A DNA stretch of 64,000 nt, taken from Pontibacter mangrovi. GTDB lineage: Bacteria > Bacteroidota > Bacteroidia > Cytophagales > Hymenobacteraceae. The DNA lies in NCBI RefSeq assembly GCF_006385705.1, contig NZ_VFRQ01000003.1:124001-188000 (forward strand), written 5' to 3'. This document shows, in pieces, positions 1 to 7,806 of this stretch. The position numbers and the translations under genes were made by a program. The notes beneath the pieces are model-generated. The model searched no databases. It was given only the letters and a program-made list of their open reading frames with translations, and was not told the origin of the DNA. Position 1 is the stretch's first letter; every line of letters starts with the position of its first letter.

Positions 1-832
1 AAAACGGGGAGGAAGCCTGCACAACTGCCCCACTGGCGGCCATAAAGTATGAGCCAAAATTCGAAGCGACGTTGTAGACACCAATCTGCCTCAGTGGCAC
101 GCGTAGCCAACTTAAGATCAACTTATCCGAAATATCGAGTATGAAAAAGGACACTTGATGCGGGACAACTGGTAAAGAAACACGGAGCCAGCTTCTCACC
201 CGTTTCAACCTCAACCTAAAAATTGGCCATAGTTGCTCCTTAACGTAAATGCTGTGAAAGTTAAGTACAAACCCAACACCTGCCCCCGCAAAGCTAGCGT
301 AAAACCACCCTAGGTATCCTAACTTGAGATAGGCAATTGTGAAAATGTTGAGCCCGACTACAACACCTCCTATTGCCAGCGAGCGCAGCGCGATGAAAAC
401 CGGGCGCTGCGATAACTGAAAAAATAAATTAGCCTGATGCTCTGTAGTGGCAAACAGGAGCAGCGGCAGACAATTAAGAGCTATAAGCAAACTTCGGTTT
501 TCTACAGCTGCCTCAGGAATGCCAAAATACAGTACGCCAACTATAACCATAGTATACACCACCGACCATAAGCTGACAAACCCGTGCACCTGCCGCCACA
601 CCCACTTAAACCGTGTCGGGTGCTTTACAAAGGTATTCACCATCACCACACTCAGGCCCAGCGACTGCACCATACCCAGCGCCGTCACGTAGGCGGTTAC
701 CACGCCGGCCACGCCGTAGTCGGTGGTGGTGAGATGGGGCGTGATGATGGGCAGCGCCAAAACCCCGGCTATGCGCGGCAACTGCGCAGCCAGTCCGTAA
801 ATTGCCGCATGAGACAGTAACTTCCGAAGCAT
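1..832 (-). CDS. Polysaccharide flippase-like membrane protein, 3' end cut by window edge
   Basis: The minus strand is open from an ATG at 832-830 to base 1 without a stop, giving 277 codons of a protein that continues outside the window. The translation begins MLRKLLSHAAIYGLAAQLPR and then alternates hydrophobic segments (for example around GVAGVVTAYVTALGMVQSLG, PLLLFATTEHQANLFFQLSQ and LGWFYASFAGAGVGFVLNF) with short basic loops, as in MATE-superfamily lipid-linked oligosaccharide flippases (Wzx/RfbX type). An amphipathic N-terminus followed by a GxxxLPRIAG segment is usual for that family. It likely exports a polysaccharide repeat unit across the inner membrane. No other capsule or O-antigen gene is visible to the right, so the substrate cannot be judged. 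The family call is moderately sure; the reading frame is certain. Confidence 0.8.
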   Translation of the reverse strand, partial: MLRKLLSHAAIYGLAAQLPRIAGVLALPIITPHLTTTDYGVAGVVTAYVTALGMVQSLGLSVVMVNTFVKHPTRFKWVWRQVHGFVSLWSVVYTMVIVGVLYFGIPEAAVENRSLLIALNCLPLLLFATTEHQANLFFQLSQRPVFIALRSLAIGGVVVGLNIFTIAYLKLGYLGWFYASFAGAGVGFVLNFHSIYVKEQLWPIFRLRLKRVRSWLRVSLPVVPHQVSFFILDISDKLILSWLRVPLRQIGVYNVASNFGSYFMAASGAVVQASSPF

Positions 833-1062
833 CGCTTAAAATTATACTTTATTTCCCAGCACGCAGCAATGCCGCCCTGTTTTCGTAAACAAGCCAACCA
901 GTAAGACGAATGGCACCAATGGCGGCAAGGGTTTGTTGCCATACTTGTACTTTTGAGAGCCCCCAAAGCAAAAGCGCAAAAAATTAGTATATTTGTTACT
1001 TAACAGACTTAGAAAACAAGAATTAGCCCAGCTATATACTGGCTATATAAGGAGATACAATT

Positions 1063-2601
1063 GTGGGATGTAGTTCATGTTCTAGTGGCGGATGCAGCAC
1101 TGGCACCAAACCGGGTGGCTGCAAAAGCAACGGCGGGTGCAGCACGGGAGGCTGCAACCGTTTAAATGTGTTCGACTGGCTCAGCGACATGGAAATACCG
1201 ACGTCGTTTGAGGAGTTTGACATTGTGGAGATACGATTTAAGGGAGGCCGCAAGGATTTCTTCCGAAATATAAACCGGCTGGACCTAACCACCGGCGACG
1301 CCGTGGTAGTGGATGTGCCCAATGGCCACCACATCGGCTTCGTGTCGCTGAAGGGTGAGCTCGTGCGCCTGCAGATGCTCAAGAAGAAAGTGGATAACAA
1401 CGAAGAGATCCGCAGCATCTACCGCATCGCCACCGAGCGCGATATGGAGAAGTTTAACGAGGCCCGCGACCAGGAAGGCACCACCATGTACCGTAGCCGC
1501 GAGATCATTCAGCAGCTCGGGCTCAGGATGAAGCTGTCGGACGTGGAGTACCAGGCTGACAGAAGCAAAGCCACGTTCTACTACTCCGCCGACGACCGTG
1601 TGGACTTCCGGGACCTGATCAAGAAGCTGGCCGAGGAGTTTAAGATACGTGTGGAGATGCGCCAGATAAGCCTGCGCCACGAGGCCGGCCGCCTGGGTGG
1701 CATCGGATCGTGCGGACGCGAGCTGTGCTGCTCTACCTGGCTCACCGATTTCAAGAGCGTTTCCACTACGGCGGCGCGTTACCAGAACCTCTCGCTGAAC
1801 CCGAGCAAACTGAGCGGCCAGTGCGGGCGCCTGAAGTGCTGCCTCAACTATGAGCTGGAGACGTACATGGATGCCCTGAAGGACATTCCGACGGTGAACC
1901 GGCCGCTGCAGACGCAGCAGGGCGATGCCATCCTTCAGAAGACCGACATCTTTAAGCGCATGATGTGGTTCGGCTACAAAGGCGACAACAACTGGTATCC
2001 GGTGCCGGTGGAGCGCGTGCAGGAGATTCTGGAGCTGAATGCGAAAGGCGTTGCCGTGGAGGCGCTGCTGACCGAGCCCGTGGAGGAGCCGAAGCAGAAC
2101 GAGTTTGTGGCACAGGTGGAAGGTAGCCTGGAGCGCCTCGACGATAAGTTCAAGAATAAAAAGAAGAAGAAAAAGAAGAAGAAAAAACCAGCCGGCGGCG
2201 CCACCGCAGAGCAGCAACAGCCGGAAAAAACGGCAGAGGCCGCACAGCCAAGGCGGGAGAGGCAGGAGCGCCAGCAGGCACAGCCGCAGGATAACGCGGA
2301 GCAGCAGGAGCAGCGGCCACGCCGCCAGCGCCCGCCCCGCAACAAAAATAGAAACAAAGAACGCCAGGAGGGCACCGAGCCACGCGAGAGCCGCGGACCA
2401 AGAGAACGTCGTGAGCCAAGGGAGCGCCGCGAAAGGCGGGAACCGGCAGGGCCAAGGCCAGAGGCACAGGCGCCTGGCAATGCGCCGGAGGCAGGCACAC
2501 AGCCACAAGGCGGCGACCAGCGGCCTAAGAAGCGCTCGCGAAAACCGTTTAGAGGAAAGAAGCCTGACCAAGGCAGTAAACCGCCACAAGCCGATGCGTA
2601 G
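1063..2601 (+). CDS. ricT: RicT-like PSP1-domain protein with Cys-rich N-terminus and Lys/Arg/Gln tail
   Basis: A 512-residue PSP1-domain protein of the RicT/YaaT family, which in Bacillus forms an iron-sulfur-containing complex affecting RNA maturation and signalling. The start is a GTG with the ribosome site AAGGAG at 1049-1054. Residues 1-31 are a Gly/Ser/Cys string with six cysteines (3, 6, 11, 20, 26, 31), the form seen in Bacteroidota homologues. The PSP1 core occupies roughly residues 35-290 and carries two further Cys clusters, SCGRELCC (from C217) and CGRLKCC (from C254). From about residue 360 the chain becomes a disordered tail: a run of about 12 lysines (365-376), then Glu/Gln/Arg/Pro-rich sequence. 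A cytoplasmic role is expected; the tail suggests nucleic-acid contact (inference). The stop overlaps the gldH start by 8 bp, so the two are translated together. Confidence 0.93.
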   Translation: MGCSSCSSGGCSTGTKPGGCKSNGGCSTGGCNRLNVFDWLSDMEIPTSFEEFDIVEIRFKGGRKDFFRNINRLDLTTGDAVVVDVPNGHHIGFVSLKGELVRLQMLKKKVDNNEEIRSIYRIATERDMEKFNEARDQEGTTMYRSREIIQQLGLRMKLSDVEYQADRSKATFYYSADDRVDFRDLIKKLAEEFKIRVEMRQISLRHEAGRLGGIGSCGRELCCSTWLTDFKSVSTTAARYQNLSLNPSKLSGQCGRLKCCLNYELETYMDALKDIPTVNRPLQTQQGDAILQKTDIFKRMMWFGYKGDNNWYPVPVERVQEILELNAKGVAVEALLTEPVEEPKQNEFVAQVEGSLERLDDKFKNKKKKKKKKKKPAGGATAEQQQPEKTAEAAQPRRERQERQQAQPQDNAEQQEQRPRRQRPPRNKNRNKERQEGTEPRESRGPRERREPRERRERREPAGPRPEAQAPGNAPEAGTQPQGGDQRPKKRSRKPFRGKKPDQGSKPPQADA

Positions 2602-3076
2602 ACTTGGATGGAAATGGGCAGTGGCATTCGTGCTGCTGCTCTCTGCCTGCGACCCGGCCCGGATATACGAGCAAAACCTAGACCTGCCGGAGGGCAACTG
2701 GCAAATAGACAATGCGCCCGTGTTCGAGTTTGAGATTCAAGACACGACCAAAGTATACGATGTATACTTTAATGTGCGCTACAGCCTGAAGTATGATTAC
2801 TATAACCTGTACCTGCGGCACCAGCTCGTTGCCCCCGACAGCAGCGTGATTTCGTCTAAACTGCACGAGCTCCTGCTGATGGACGCTAAGACGGGCAAGC
2901 CCCTCGGTAAAGGCTCCAGCGACATCTACGACCTACAGGCGCTTGCCCTGGACAATGTGAAGTTCAGGAAAAAAGGCACCTACAGGCTCAAACTAACGCA
3001 GTACATGCGCCGCGATCCTTTGCCGCACATTTTGGCAGTTGGCGTGCGCGTGGCAACCGATAGTGAGGCCAAGTAA
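2594..3076 (+). CDS. gldH: Gliding motility lipoprotein GldH
   Basis: A 160-residue lipoprotein starting at the ATG in ATGCGTAG, which overlaps the ricT stop. Residues 1-19 form a lipoprotein signal: MRRLGWKW, a hydrophobic core, then lipobox LSAC with the acylated Cys at 19. The following RIYEQNLDLP and the central beta-rich segment match the GldH family, a Bacteroidota lipoprotein required for gliding in Flavobacterium johnsoniae. Pairing with ricT is typical of the phylum and supports the call. Presence of gldH does not prove motility, because it also occurs in non-gliding relatives. The frame is open far upstream of this ATG, but that stretch overlaps ricT and begins no plausible signal peptide, so the lipoprotein start is preferred. 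Confidence 0.9.
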   Translation: MRRLGWKWAVAFVLLLSACDPARIYEQNLDLPEGNWQIDNAPVFEFEIQDTTKVYDVYFNVRYSLKYDYYNLYLRHQLVAPDSSVISSKLHELLLMDAKTGKPLGKGSSDIYDLQALALDNVKFRKKGTYRLKLTQYMRRDPLPHILAVGVRVATDSEAK

Positions 3077-3097
3077 AAGGCTTAGCCTACAATAAAA

Positions 3098-3136
3098 ACA
3101 GGGCTCCGGCAACAACTGCCGGAGCCCTGTTTTTTT
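3098..3136 (+). terminator. Intrinsic terminator after ricT-gldH
   Basis: A perfect 14-bp stem (3098-3111 with 3117-3130, ACAGGGCTCCGGCA) closes a 5-nt loop and is followed by seven T from 3130. It lies 21 bp after the gldH stop. Confidence 0.9.
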
Positions 3137-3248
3137 ATTCCCGCTTATACCTTATCGGCTTGGCATAAACCACGTACAAAGTAGCGCAGGCAACTAATGC
3201 CTATGTATTAGAGTATGCAGATATACTCTATAAAAGCGCCCTTATTTC

Positions 3249-4340
3249 ATGCAACTATCACTTATCATACTTGGCTTTGTATTCACTCTTTTTTCTTTTC
3301 TGCCACTAATCCCATCGCCTCTGTGGTGGATAAGGGTCCTGGATTTTCCGCGGCTGCACGTGGCCATGTTTCTGAGCATTATTCTGGCCGCCTACGTTGT
3401 TTATTTTGGGATAGAATCCACTCAGGAAATAGCCATGATAGCGGTTTGGGGGCTGGCCATACTGAACGAGCTACGCTACATCATCAACTTTACGCCGCTC
3501 ATGAAAATTGAGGCGCTGCGCACAGAACAGAAGCACCCTGCCAACTCCTTCACGCTCATGATCTCTAACGTGCGGATGGTGAACCAAAAGTATGATAAGT
3601 TTCTGGAGCGTGTGCAGGAGGCCCGCCCGGATATGCTGATCATGAATGAGCCGGGCCATGAGTGGCATGACCATGTTTGCAAAGTGCTGGATAAGGAGTA
3701 CCCCTACTCCATCAAGAAGCCACTGGACAATACCTACGGCATGCTGCTCTGGAGCAAGAACAAGCTGCACGACAGCGAGGTAAGGTACCTGGTAGAGGAT
3801 GGCATCCCGTCGTTTTACACGGTAGTGGAGTTGCCCAGCGGCGACAAGTTTTGCCTGTTTACCGTGCACCCGCAGCCGCCCCGCCTCATGCTGAACACCG
3901 AGCCAAGGGAGGCAGAGCTGCTGCTGGTAGCCAAGCAGGCTAAAAAGACCCCGTACCCGGCCGTGGTAGCCGGCGACCTAAACGATGTGGCCTGGTCCAG
4001 AACCACGAAACTGTTTAAGCAGATCAGCGGCCTGATTGACCCACGCGTGGGCCGCGGCTTTTACAACACCTACAATGCCTTTGTCCCGATCTTTCGTTAC
4101 CCGCTGGACCACGTGTTTTACGACCCGCAGTTCAGGCTGGTGAATTTGCGCCGCCTCGATAAGTTCGGCTCTGACCACTTCCCTATCCTGATCACGTTGA
4201 ACTATGAGCCGCACCGGGAGCAGGAGCAGGAGCACCCAACGGCAGACAAAGAAGAGAAGCAGGAGGCAAACGAGCTGATACAGGAGGGGCTGGAAAAAGG
4301 CGAGGAGCGCAGCCAGGAAAAGCAGAACAGCGACAGCTAA
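3249..4340 (+). CDS. Membrane-anchored endonuclease/exonuclease/phosphatase (EEP) family protein
   Basis: A 363-residue protein with two or three N-terminal membrane spans (about residues 3-75) followed by an EEP (DNase I-like) domain at about 95-325. Catalytic signatures visible are the Glu in MNEPGHEW, the Asp-Asn pair in VVAGDLNDVAW, and SDHFPI near the end of the domain. The C-terminal 40 residues are a charged Glu/Gln/Lys tail (residues about 325-363). Family members hydrolyse phosphodiester or phosphomonoester bonds in nucleic acids, lipids or nucleotides; the substrate here is unknown. The domain probably faces the periplasm if the span count is odd (inference). It is a single gene between two terminators. 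The overlapping frame starting at 3215 is a shadow. Confidence 0.85.
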   Translation: MQLSLIILGFVFTLFSFLPLIPSPLWWIRVLDFPRLHVAMFLSIILAAYVVYFGIESTQEIAMIAVWGLAILNELRYIINFTPLMKIEALRTEQKHPANSFTLMISNVRMVNQKYDKFLERVQEARPDMLIMNEPGHEWHDHVCKVLDKEYPYSIKKPLDNTYGMLLWSKNKLHDSEVRYLVEDGIPSFYTVVELPSGDKFCLFTVHPQPPRLMLNTEPREAELLLVAKQAKKTPYPAVVAGDLNDVAWSRTTKLFKQISGLIDPRVGRGFYNTYNAFVPIFRYPLDHVFYDPQFRLVNLRRLDKFGSDHFPILITLNYEPHREQEQEHPTADKEEKQEANELIQEGLEKGEERSQEKQNSDS

Positions 4341-4344
4341 GCAC

Positions 4345-4374
4345 AAAAAAACCCGCTCAGGTAACTGAGCGGGT
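4345..4374 (-). terminator. Terminator of the cold-shock gene
   Basis: A 10-bp stem (4351-4360 with 4365-4374, ACCCGCTCAG) and loop GTAA, with a seven-A run on its left (4344-4350). Read on the minus strand this is hairpin plus U-run, so it serves the csp gene; on the plus strand it could weakly serve the EEP gene. Confidence 0.8.
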
Positions 4375-4416
4375 AAAAGACTTTTCAATGCCTTGCGGCT
4401 ATTGGCAGCTTATAAC

Positions 4417-4608
4417 TTAGATTCTCTCTACGTTGATAGCGTTCAAACCTTTTTTACCGTCTTTAACCTCGTAAGATACACGGTCGTTCTCGCGGATTTC
4501 GTGCGTCAGACCAGTCTGGTGCACGAAGATGTCCTGATTAGTCTCGTCATCTACGATAAAACCGAAACCTTTTGATTCGTTAAAGAATTTTACTTTACCT
4601 GTCTTCAT
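4417..4608 (-). CDS. cspA: Cold-shock domain protein, CspA family
   Basis: A 63-residue single cold-shock domain with both RNA-binding motifs, KGFGFI (RNP1) and DIFVH (RNP2). It binds single-stranded RNA/DNA and acts as an RNA chaperone in the cytoplasm. The frame is open further upstream (to 4704), but that extension is hydrophobic and unrelated to the family, and MKTGKVKFFN is the canonical start. A promoter-like pair sits just upstream of the start. The gene is divergent from a low-complexity Gly/Tyr-rich protein, sharing a 432-bp intergenic region. The long T/C-rich leader regions used by some cold-shock genes are not needed here if the promoter below is right, since it would give a leader of only about 20 nt. 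Confidence 0.95.
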   Translation of the reverse strand: MKTGKVKFFNESKGFGFIVDDETNQDIFVHQTGLTHEIRENDRVSYEVKDGKKGLNAINVERI

Positions 4609-4632
4609 TGTGAAAATAATTAATACTGAGAG

Positions 4633-4666
4633 CAAAGGTAAGTATAACTTCCGGATAAGTAGCAAA
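4633..4666 (-). promoter_or_regulatory. Bacteroidota-type promoter for the cold-shock gene
   Basis: On the minus strand TTTG (4666-4663), 22 nt, then TACCTTTG (4640-4633) fits the TTTG/TANNTTTG consensus of the Bacteroidota primary sigma factor. The -7 box ends 24 nt before the csp ATG. Confidence 0.55.
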
Positions 4667-5040
4667 CATCCTGATAAATAAATAACAAAAACATCGTCAG
4701 GCATTTAGCGGCGGCTGGTGCCTGGCTATGGAATGCCCAGCTGCGGCAGGAGCTGCACACCAACCCCTCCTCGCCCCCTACCCTCTGCCTGCCTTGCCAG
4801 CCAAGCCAGAGCCCTAGCAGTTTGAAAGGCCCATAGTGCAATATAGCAATAACCATGTGCCCTGTGGTTCGTATAGCTAAAACGTTCTGTTACACCTAAA
4901 AACCGCTATTATCACGTAAACTTTAGAGGTAACGGCAACATAAATCCGGCTCGGAATTTTGCTCCCGCCACTGCCGGACCAGACAAGAAGGGAACAACAA
5001 ACTTAATAAACGTCAACCATAAACTAAGGAGATCAGAACT
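4667..5040. other. Divergent intergenic region, csp / low-complexity gene
   Basis: No gene is supported here. The left part is the upstream flank of csp. The right part precedes the low-complexity gene and ends in its ribosome site AAGGAG (5026-5031), 9 nt before the ATG. I see no exact TANNTTTG box for the rightward gene, so it may use another sigma factor (inference). Confidence 0.6.
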
Positions 5041-6738
5041 ATGAAAGAGACTGAGAAAAACCAGAGCACGGACCAGAATTCAAATATGTCGGGCAGCTCG
5101 TCCAGCAGCATGAACCCGAGCTCTTCTACTTCGTCATCAGGCACTACTACATCAAATAAATCCAGCGGAAGCTCTGCTACTACTGGCAGCACCAGCTCAA
5201 CTCCTAAGAGCAGTACCACTGGCAGCAAAACAACGGCTTCTTCCGGCAAGTCGTCTACTACAAAAGCAAAAGCCGGCTCAACTTCCGCATCTAAAAAAGA
5301 TAGCAAGTCTACTGGTAGCTCGTCGGCAAAAGCCGGCAGCACGGCCACTGGCAGCAGCTCCTCCGATACCTCGTCTGACCGCAACAGAAACCTATCTGAG
5401 TATGGCAACTATGGCTCCATGACGAGCGGCTCTTCACAGAACTTCCAGGGTGACCAAAACCAGGACTGGAACAGCCAAAACAGAAACCAGGACCAGAACT
5501 GGGACAGCCAAAACCAGCAGGGCTACGGCAGCCAGGGCGGTTATGGCTATGGCTCGCAGCACGGCAACTACGGCGGCCAGAGCGGCTATGGCTATCAAAG
5601 CGATTACGGTTCGCAGAGCAACTACGGTAGCCAAGGCTCCCAAGGCGGCTATGGATCGTCGCAGCGGGGCAACTTGGACTCGCAGGGCGGCTATAACTAT
5701 GGCAACCAGGGCGGCATGGAAGGCAACCGCATGCGCTCGCAGGACCAGTACTCCAGCGATATGTACGGCAACCGCGGCGGCATGCAAGGCGGCTACCAAG
5801 ACCGAGAAGGCGACATGCAGGGCGGCTATGGCGTCATGAACGACCAGGGCGGCATGGGCCGCTACAACCAGCAAGGCAGCATGGGCGGCTACGGCAGCCA
5901 GGGCCGCTACGGCTCTCAGTCTAACTATGGCTCTGCCTCGCAAGAGTATGGCAGCCAGGGTGGCTATGGCTCATCGCAAGGCATGGGCGGCAGAGGCCAG
6001 GGCTATCAGCAGAACTATGGCCAGGGCGACTATGGCCAGCGCATGGGCTACGGGCAGCAGCAGCACCATGGCTCTGACTCTAGCTCTGGCAGAGGCATGC
6101 AGCAAGGTGGCTACGGCGACAGAGACCGCTACGGCTCTATGGGCTATGGCTCCAGCAGAGGCATGAGTGAGTATGACCGCGACAACCGCGGTTCACAGCG
6201 TGGCTGGGACTCCCAAAGCTCTATGCAGGGCGGCTACGGCAGCCAGGGTGGCTATGGCTCAAGAGGCGGATCTTATAACGATGAGTACCGCTCAGGGCGC
6301 TACGGCTCACAGGGCAGCGACTATGGCCAGGACTACGGCAGAAGCTCAGGCGGATACGGCTCTTCCTCTTCTTATGGCAGATCATCAGACAGAGGCGGCT
6401 ACGGCGACAGCAACTATAACCGTGGCATGAGCGGCGGCTATGGCTACGGTTCCGGCAGCGGCATGCAGGAAGGCGGCTATGGCAGATCAGGCCAGAGCGA
6501 CTATTCTGGCCGTTACGGCCAAGGCGGCTACTCGTCCGGAGGCTACAACCAAGGCGGTTACGGCGGCGACGAAAGCCGTTACGGCTCCATGGACAGCCGC
6601 ACATCCTACTACAGCGATAACCGTGGCTCCAGCTCACGCGAGAACTACCGCGGCTACGGCGAATCTGACTCTGACAAAGACAGAGGACAAGGCGGCTACC
6701 AGACACGCCGCAGCGACCGTTACCGTAACATAGATTAA
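5041..6738 (+). CDS. Gly/Tyr/Ser/Gln low-complexity protein (prion-like repeat composition)
   Basis: A 565-residue protein with no recognisable folded domain. Residues 1-115 are Ser/Thr/Lys-rich with few hydrophobics. Residues from about 118 to 560 are an irregular array of units such as GGYGSQ, SNYGSQG, RGGMQGGY and SSGGYGSS, dominated by Gly, Tyr, Ser, Gln, Asn, Arg and Met. Almost no Leu, Ile, Val or Cys is present. There is no signal peptide or membrane segment, so it is probably cytoplasmic. Regularly spaced Tyr in Gly/Ser/Gln with interspersed Arg is the composition of phase-separating eukaryotic RNA-binding proteins (FUS type); shared descent is not implied. The ribosome site is strong and a terminator follows, so this is a genuine gene. 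Long open frames on the opposite strand reflect the repeat composition. Function unknown. Confidence 0.9.
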   Translation: MKETEKNQSTDQNSNMSGSSSSSMNPSSSTSSSGTTTSNKSSGSSATTGSTSSTPKSSTTGSKTTASSGKSSTTKAKAGSTSASKKDSKSTGSSSAKAGSTATGSSSSDTSSDRNRNLSEYGNYGSMTSGSSQNFQGDQNQDWNSQNRNQDQNWDSQNQQGYGSQGGYGYGSQHGNYGGQSGYGYQSDYGSQSNYGSQGSQGGYGSSQRGNLDSQGGYNYGNQGGMEGNRMRSQDQYSSDMYGNRGGMQGGYQDREGDMQGGYGVMNDQGGMGRYNQQGSMGGYGSQGRYGSQSNYGSASQEYGSQGGYGSSQGMGGRGQGYQQNYGQGDYGQRMGYGQQQHHGSDSSSGRGMQQGGYGDRDRYGSMGYGSSRGMSEYDRDNRGSQRGWDSQSSMQGGYGSQGGYGSRGGSYNDEYRSGRYGSQGSDYGQDYGRSSGGYGSSSSYGRSSDRGGYGDSNYNRGMSGGYGYGSGSGMQEGGYGRSGQSDYSGRYGQGGYSSGGYNQGGYGGDESRYGSMDSRTSYYSDNRGSSSRENYRGYGESDSDKDRGQGGYQTRRSDRYRNID

Positions 6739-6763
6739 GTATAGCTCTTAAAGCTAGATCCAT

Positions 6764-6798
6764 AAAAAACCCCTCCTGTTTATGCAGGAGGGGTTTTT
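6764..6798. terminator. Bidirectional terminator
   Basis: AAAAAACCCCTCCTG / CAGGAGGGGTTTTT (arms 6764-6778 and 6785-6798) with loop TTTATG lies between the convergent low-complexity gene and the NmrA-type oxidoreductase. A- and T-runs on both sides allow either direction. Confidence 0.88.
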
Positions 6799-6839
6799 GT
6801 TTACCTAAGGTATACTTTATGCTGATTTAGGAATCACCT

Positions 6840-7715
6840 TTACACAAAGCAGTCGCGGTGGTCTTGCAGAAACTGGCGCATGGTGTGAGGCTTTTGGCCT
6901 GTTACTTTTTCTACGGTGTCGGTAGTGGGCTCGCCTTTGCCTTCCCGGTACTCTCTGTACAGCTCCACCATGGCATCCGCCATAAAGTCCGGCACCCCGT
7001 GGTCGGTCATTCCCTTTTTAGCTGCCGCGTCCGGCACATCCATATAGTCTACCTGCTTGCCTGTTGCCTCGCCCATCAGCTGCGCCACCTCGTAATTAGA
7101 CAGCGCCTCGCCGCCGGTAATGTCGTAAGCCTTGCCGATGTGCTCCTCTCCCATCAGCGCTTCTACGCCAACGGCGGCTATATCCCGGGCATCCACATAG
7201 CTTACCTTCCCGTCGCCGGTGGCGCCGTAAAACTTACCTTCTTTCTTAATGCTGTCTGCGTTGTAGTTGATGTAGTTCTGCATAAAAGAGGTGGGCCGCA
7301 GGAAAGTATACGCTATGCCGCTGTCCTCAATGTAATTCTCAATTTCGCGGTGCCAGCGCCCCAGCTCCAGTCCGTTCCCGGCATCAGCCCCCAGCACCGA
7401 CAGCTTTACAATATGCTTCACACCCGCTTTTTTGGCTTCATCTACCAGCGTTTTGGCCATCTGTATCTGGTCTGCGGCAAAGGGCGTGATCAGGAAAACC
7501 TTATCTACGTGCGTAAAGGCGGCGTGCAGCGAGTCCGGATCCTCAAAGTCCATCTCCACAATCTCCACTCCCGGCAACCGCTTCAGGTTCTCTCCTTTAA
7601 TCAGCGAGTGCACGCCTGCCCGCACCCGCAGGTCGCCCTCCACCATCGACAGCTGCTTCACCACCTCTCTGCCTACCGTGCCCGTGGCCCCGGTAACTAA
7701 TATCGTTGTATGCAT
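6840..7715 (-). CDS. NmrA/QOR2-type NAD(P)-binding oxidoreductase
   Basis: A 291-residue atypical short-chain dehydrogenase of the NmrA family. The nucleotide-binding loop TGATGTVG is at residues 8-15, and the DFEDPDSL and VFLITPF segments follow as in NmrA and quinone oxidoreductase 2. The usual SDR Tyr-x3-Lys pair is not evident, which is normal for this branch; such proteins act as NADPH-dependent quinone reductases or redox sensors. A conserved ILRPTSFMQN-like segment (FLRPTSFMQN) is present. It is a single gene, convergent with the low-complexity gene. The substrate cannot be predicted. Confidence 0.85.
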   Translation of the reverse strand: MHTTILVTGATGTVGREVVKQLSMVEGDLRVRAGVHSLIKGENLKRLPGVEIVEMDFEDPDSLHAAFTHVDKVFLITPFAADQIQMAKTLVDEAKKAGVKHIVKLSVLGADAGNGLELGRWHREIENYIEDSGIAYTFLRPTSFMQNYINYNADSIKKEGKFYGATGDGKVSYVDARDIAAVGVEALMGEEHIGKAYDITGGEALSNYEVAQLMGEATGKQVDYMDVPDAAAKKGMTDHGVPDFMADAMVELYREYREGKGEPTTDTVEKVTGQKPHTMRQFLQDHRDCFV

Positions 7716-7806
7716 AGTTTTATTTTGATGAGTTTATACCCTTAGTACGGCGGTTTTAATATAGTAGATTGTTATTTGTTGCCGATGCAGGAGAATTGGC
7801 CTCCTG

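Noticed and set aside
1285..2712. Long minus-strand open frame opposite ricT (475 codons)
   Set aside because: It lies wholly opposite a well-supported gene, is Leu/Arg/Ala low-complexity, and reflects the composition of the ricT tail.
5500..6650. YGSQ tandem units as a CRISPR or satellite array
   Set aside because: The units keep one reading frame, vary in length and code for Gly/Tyr-rich protein with RBS and terminator.
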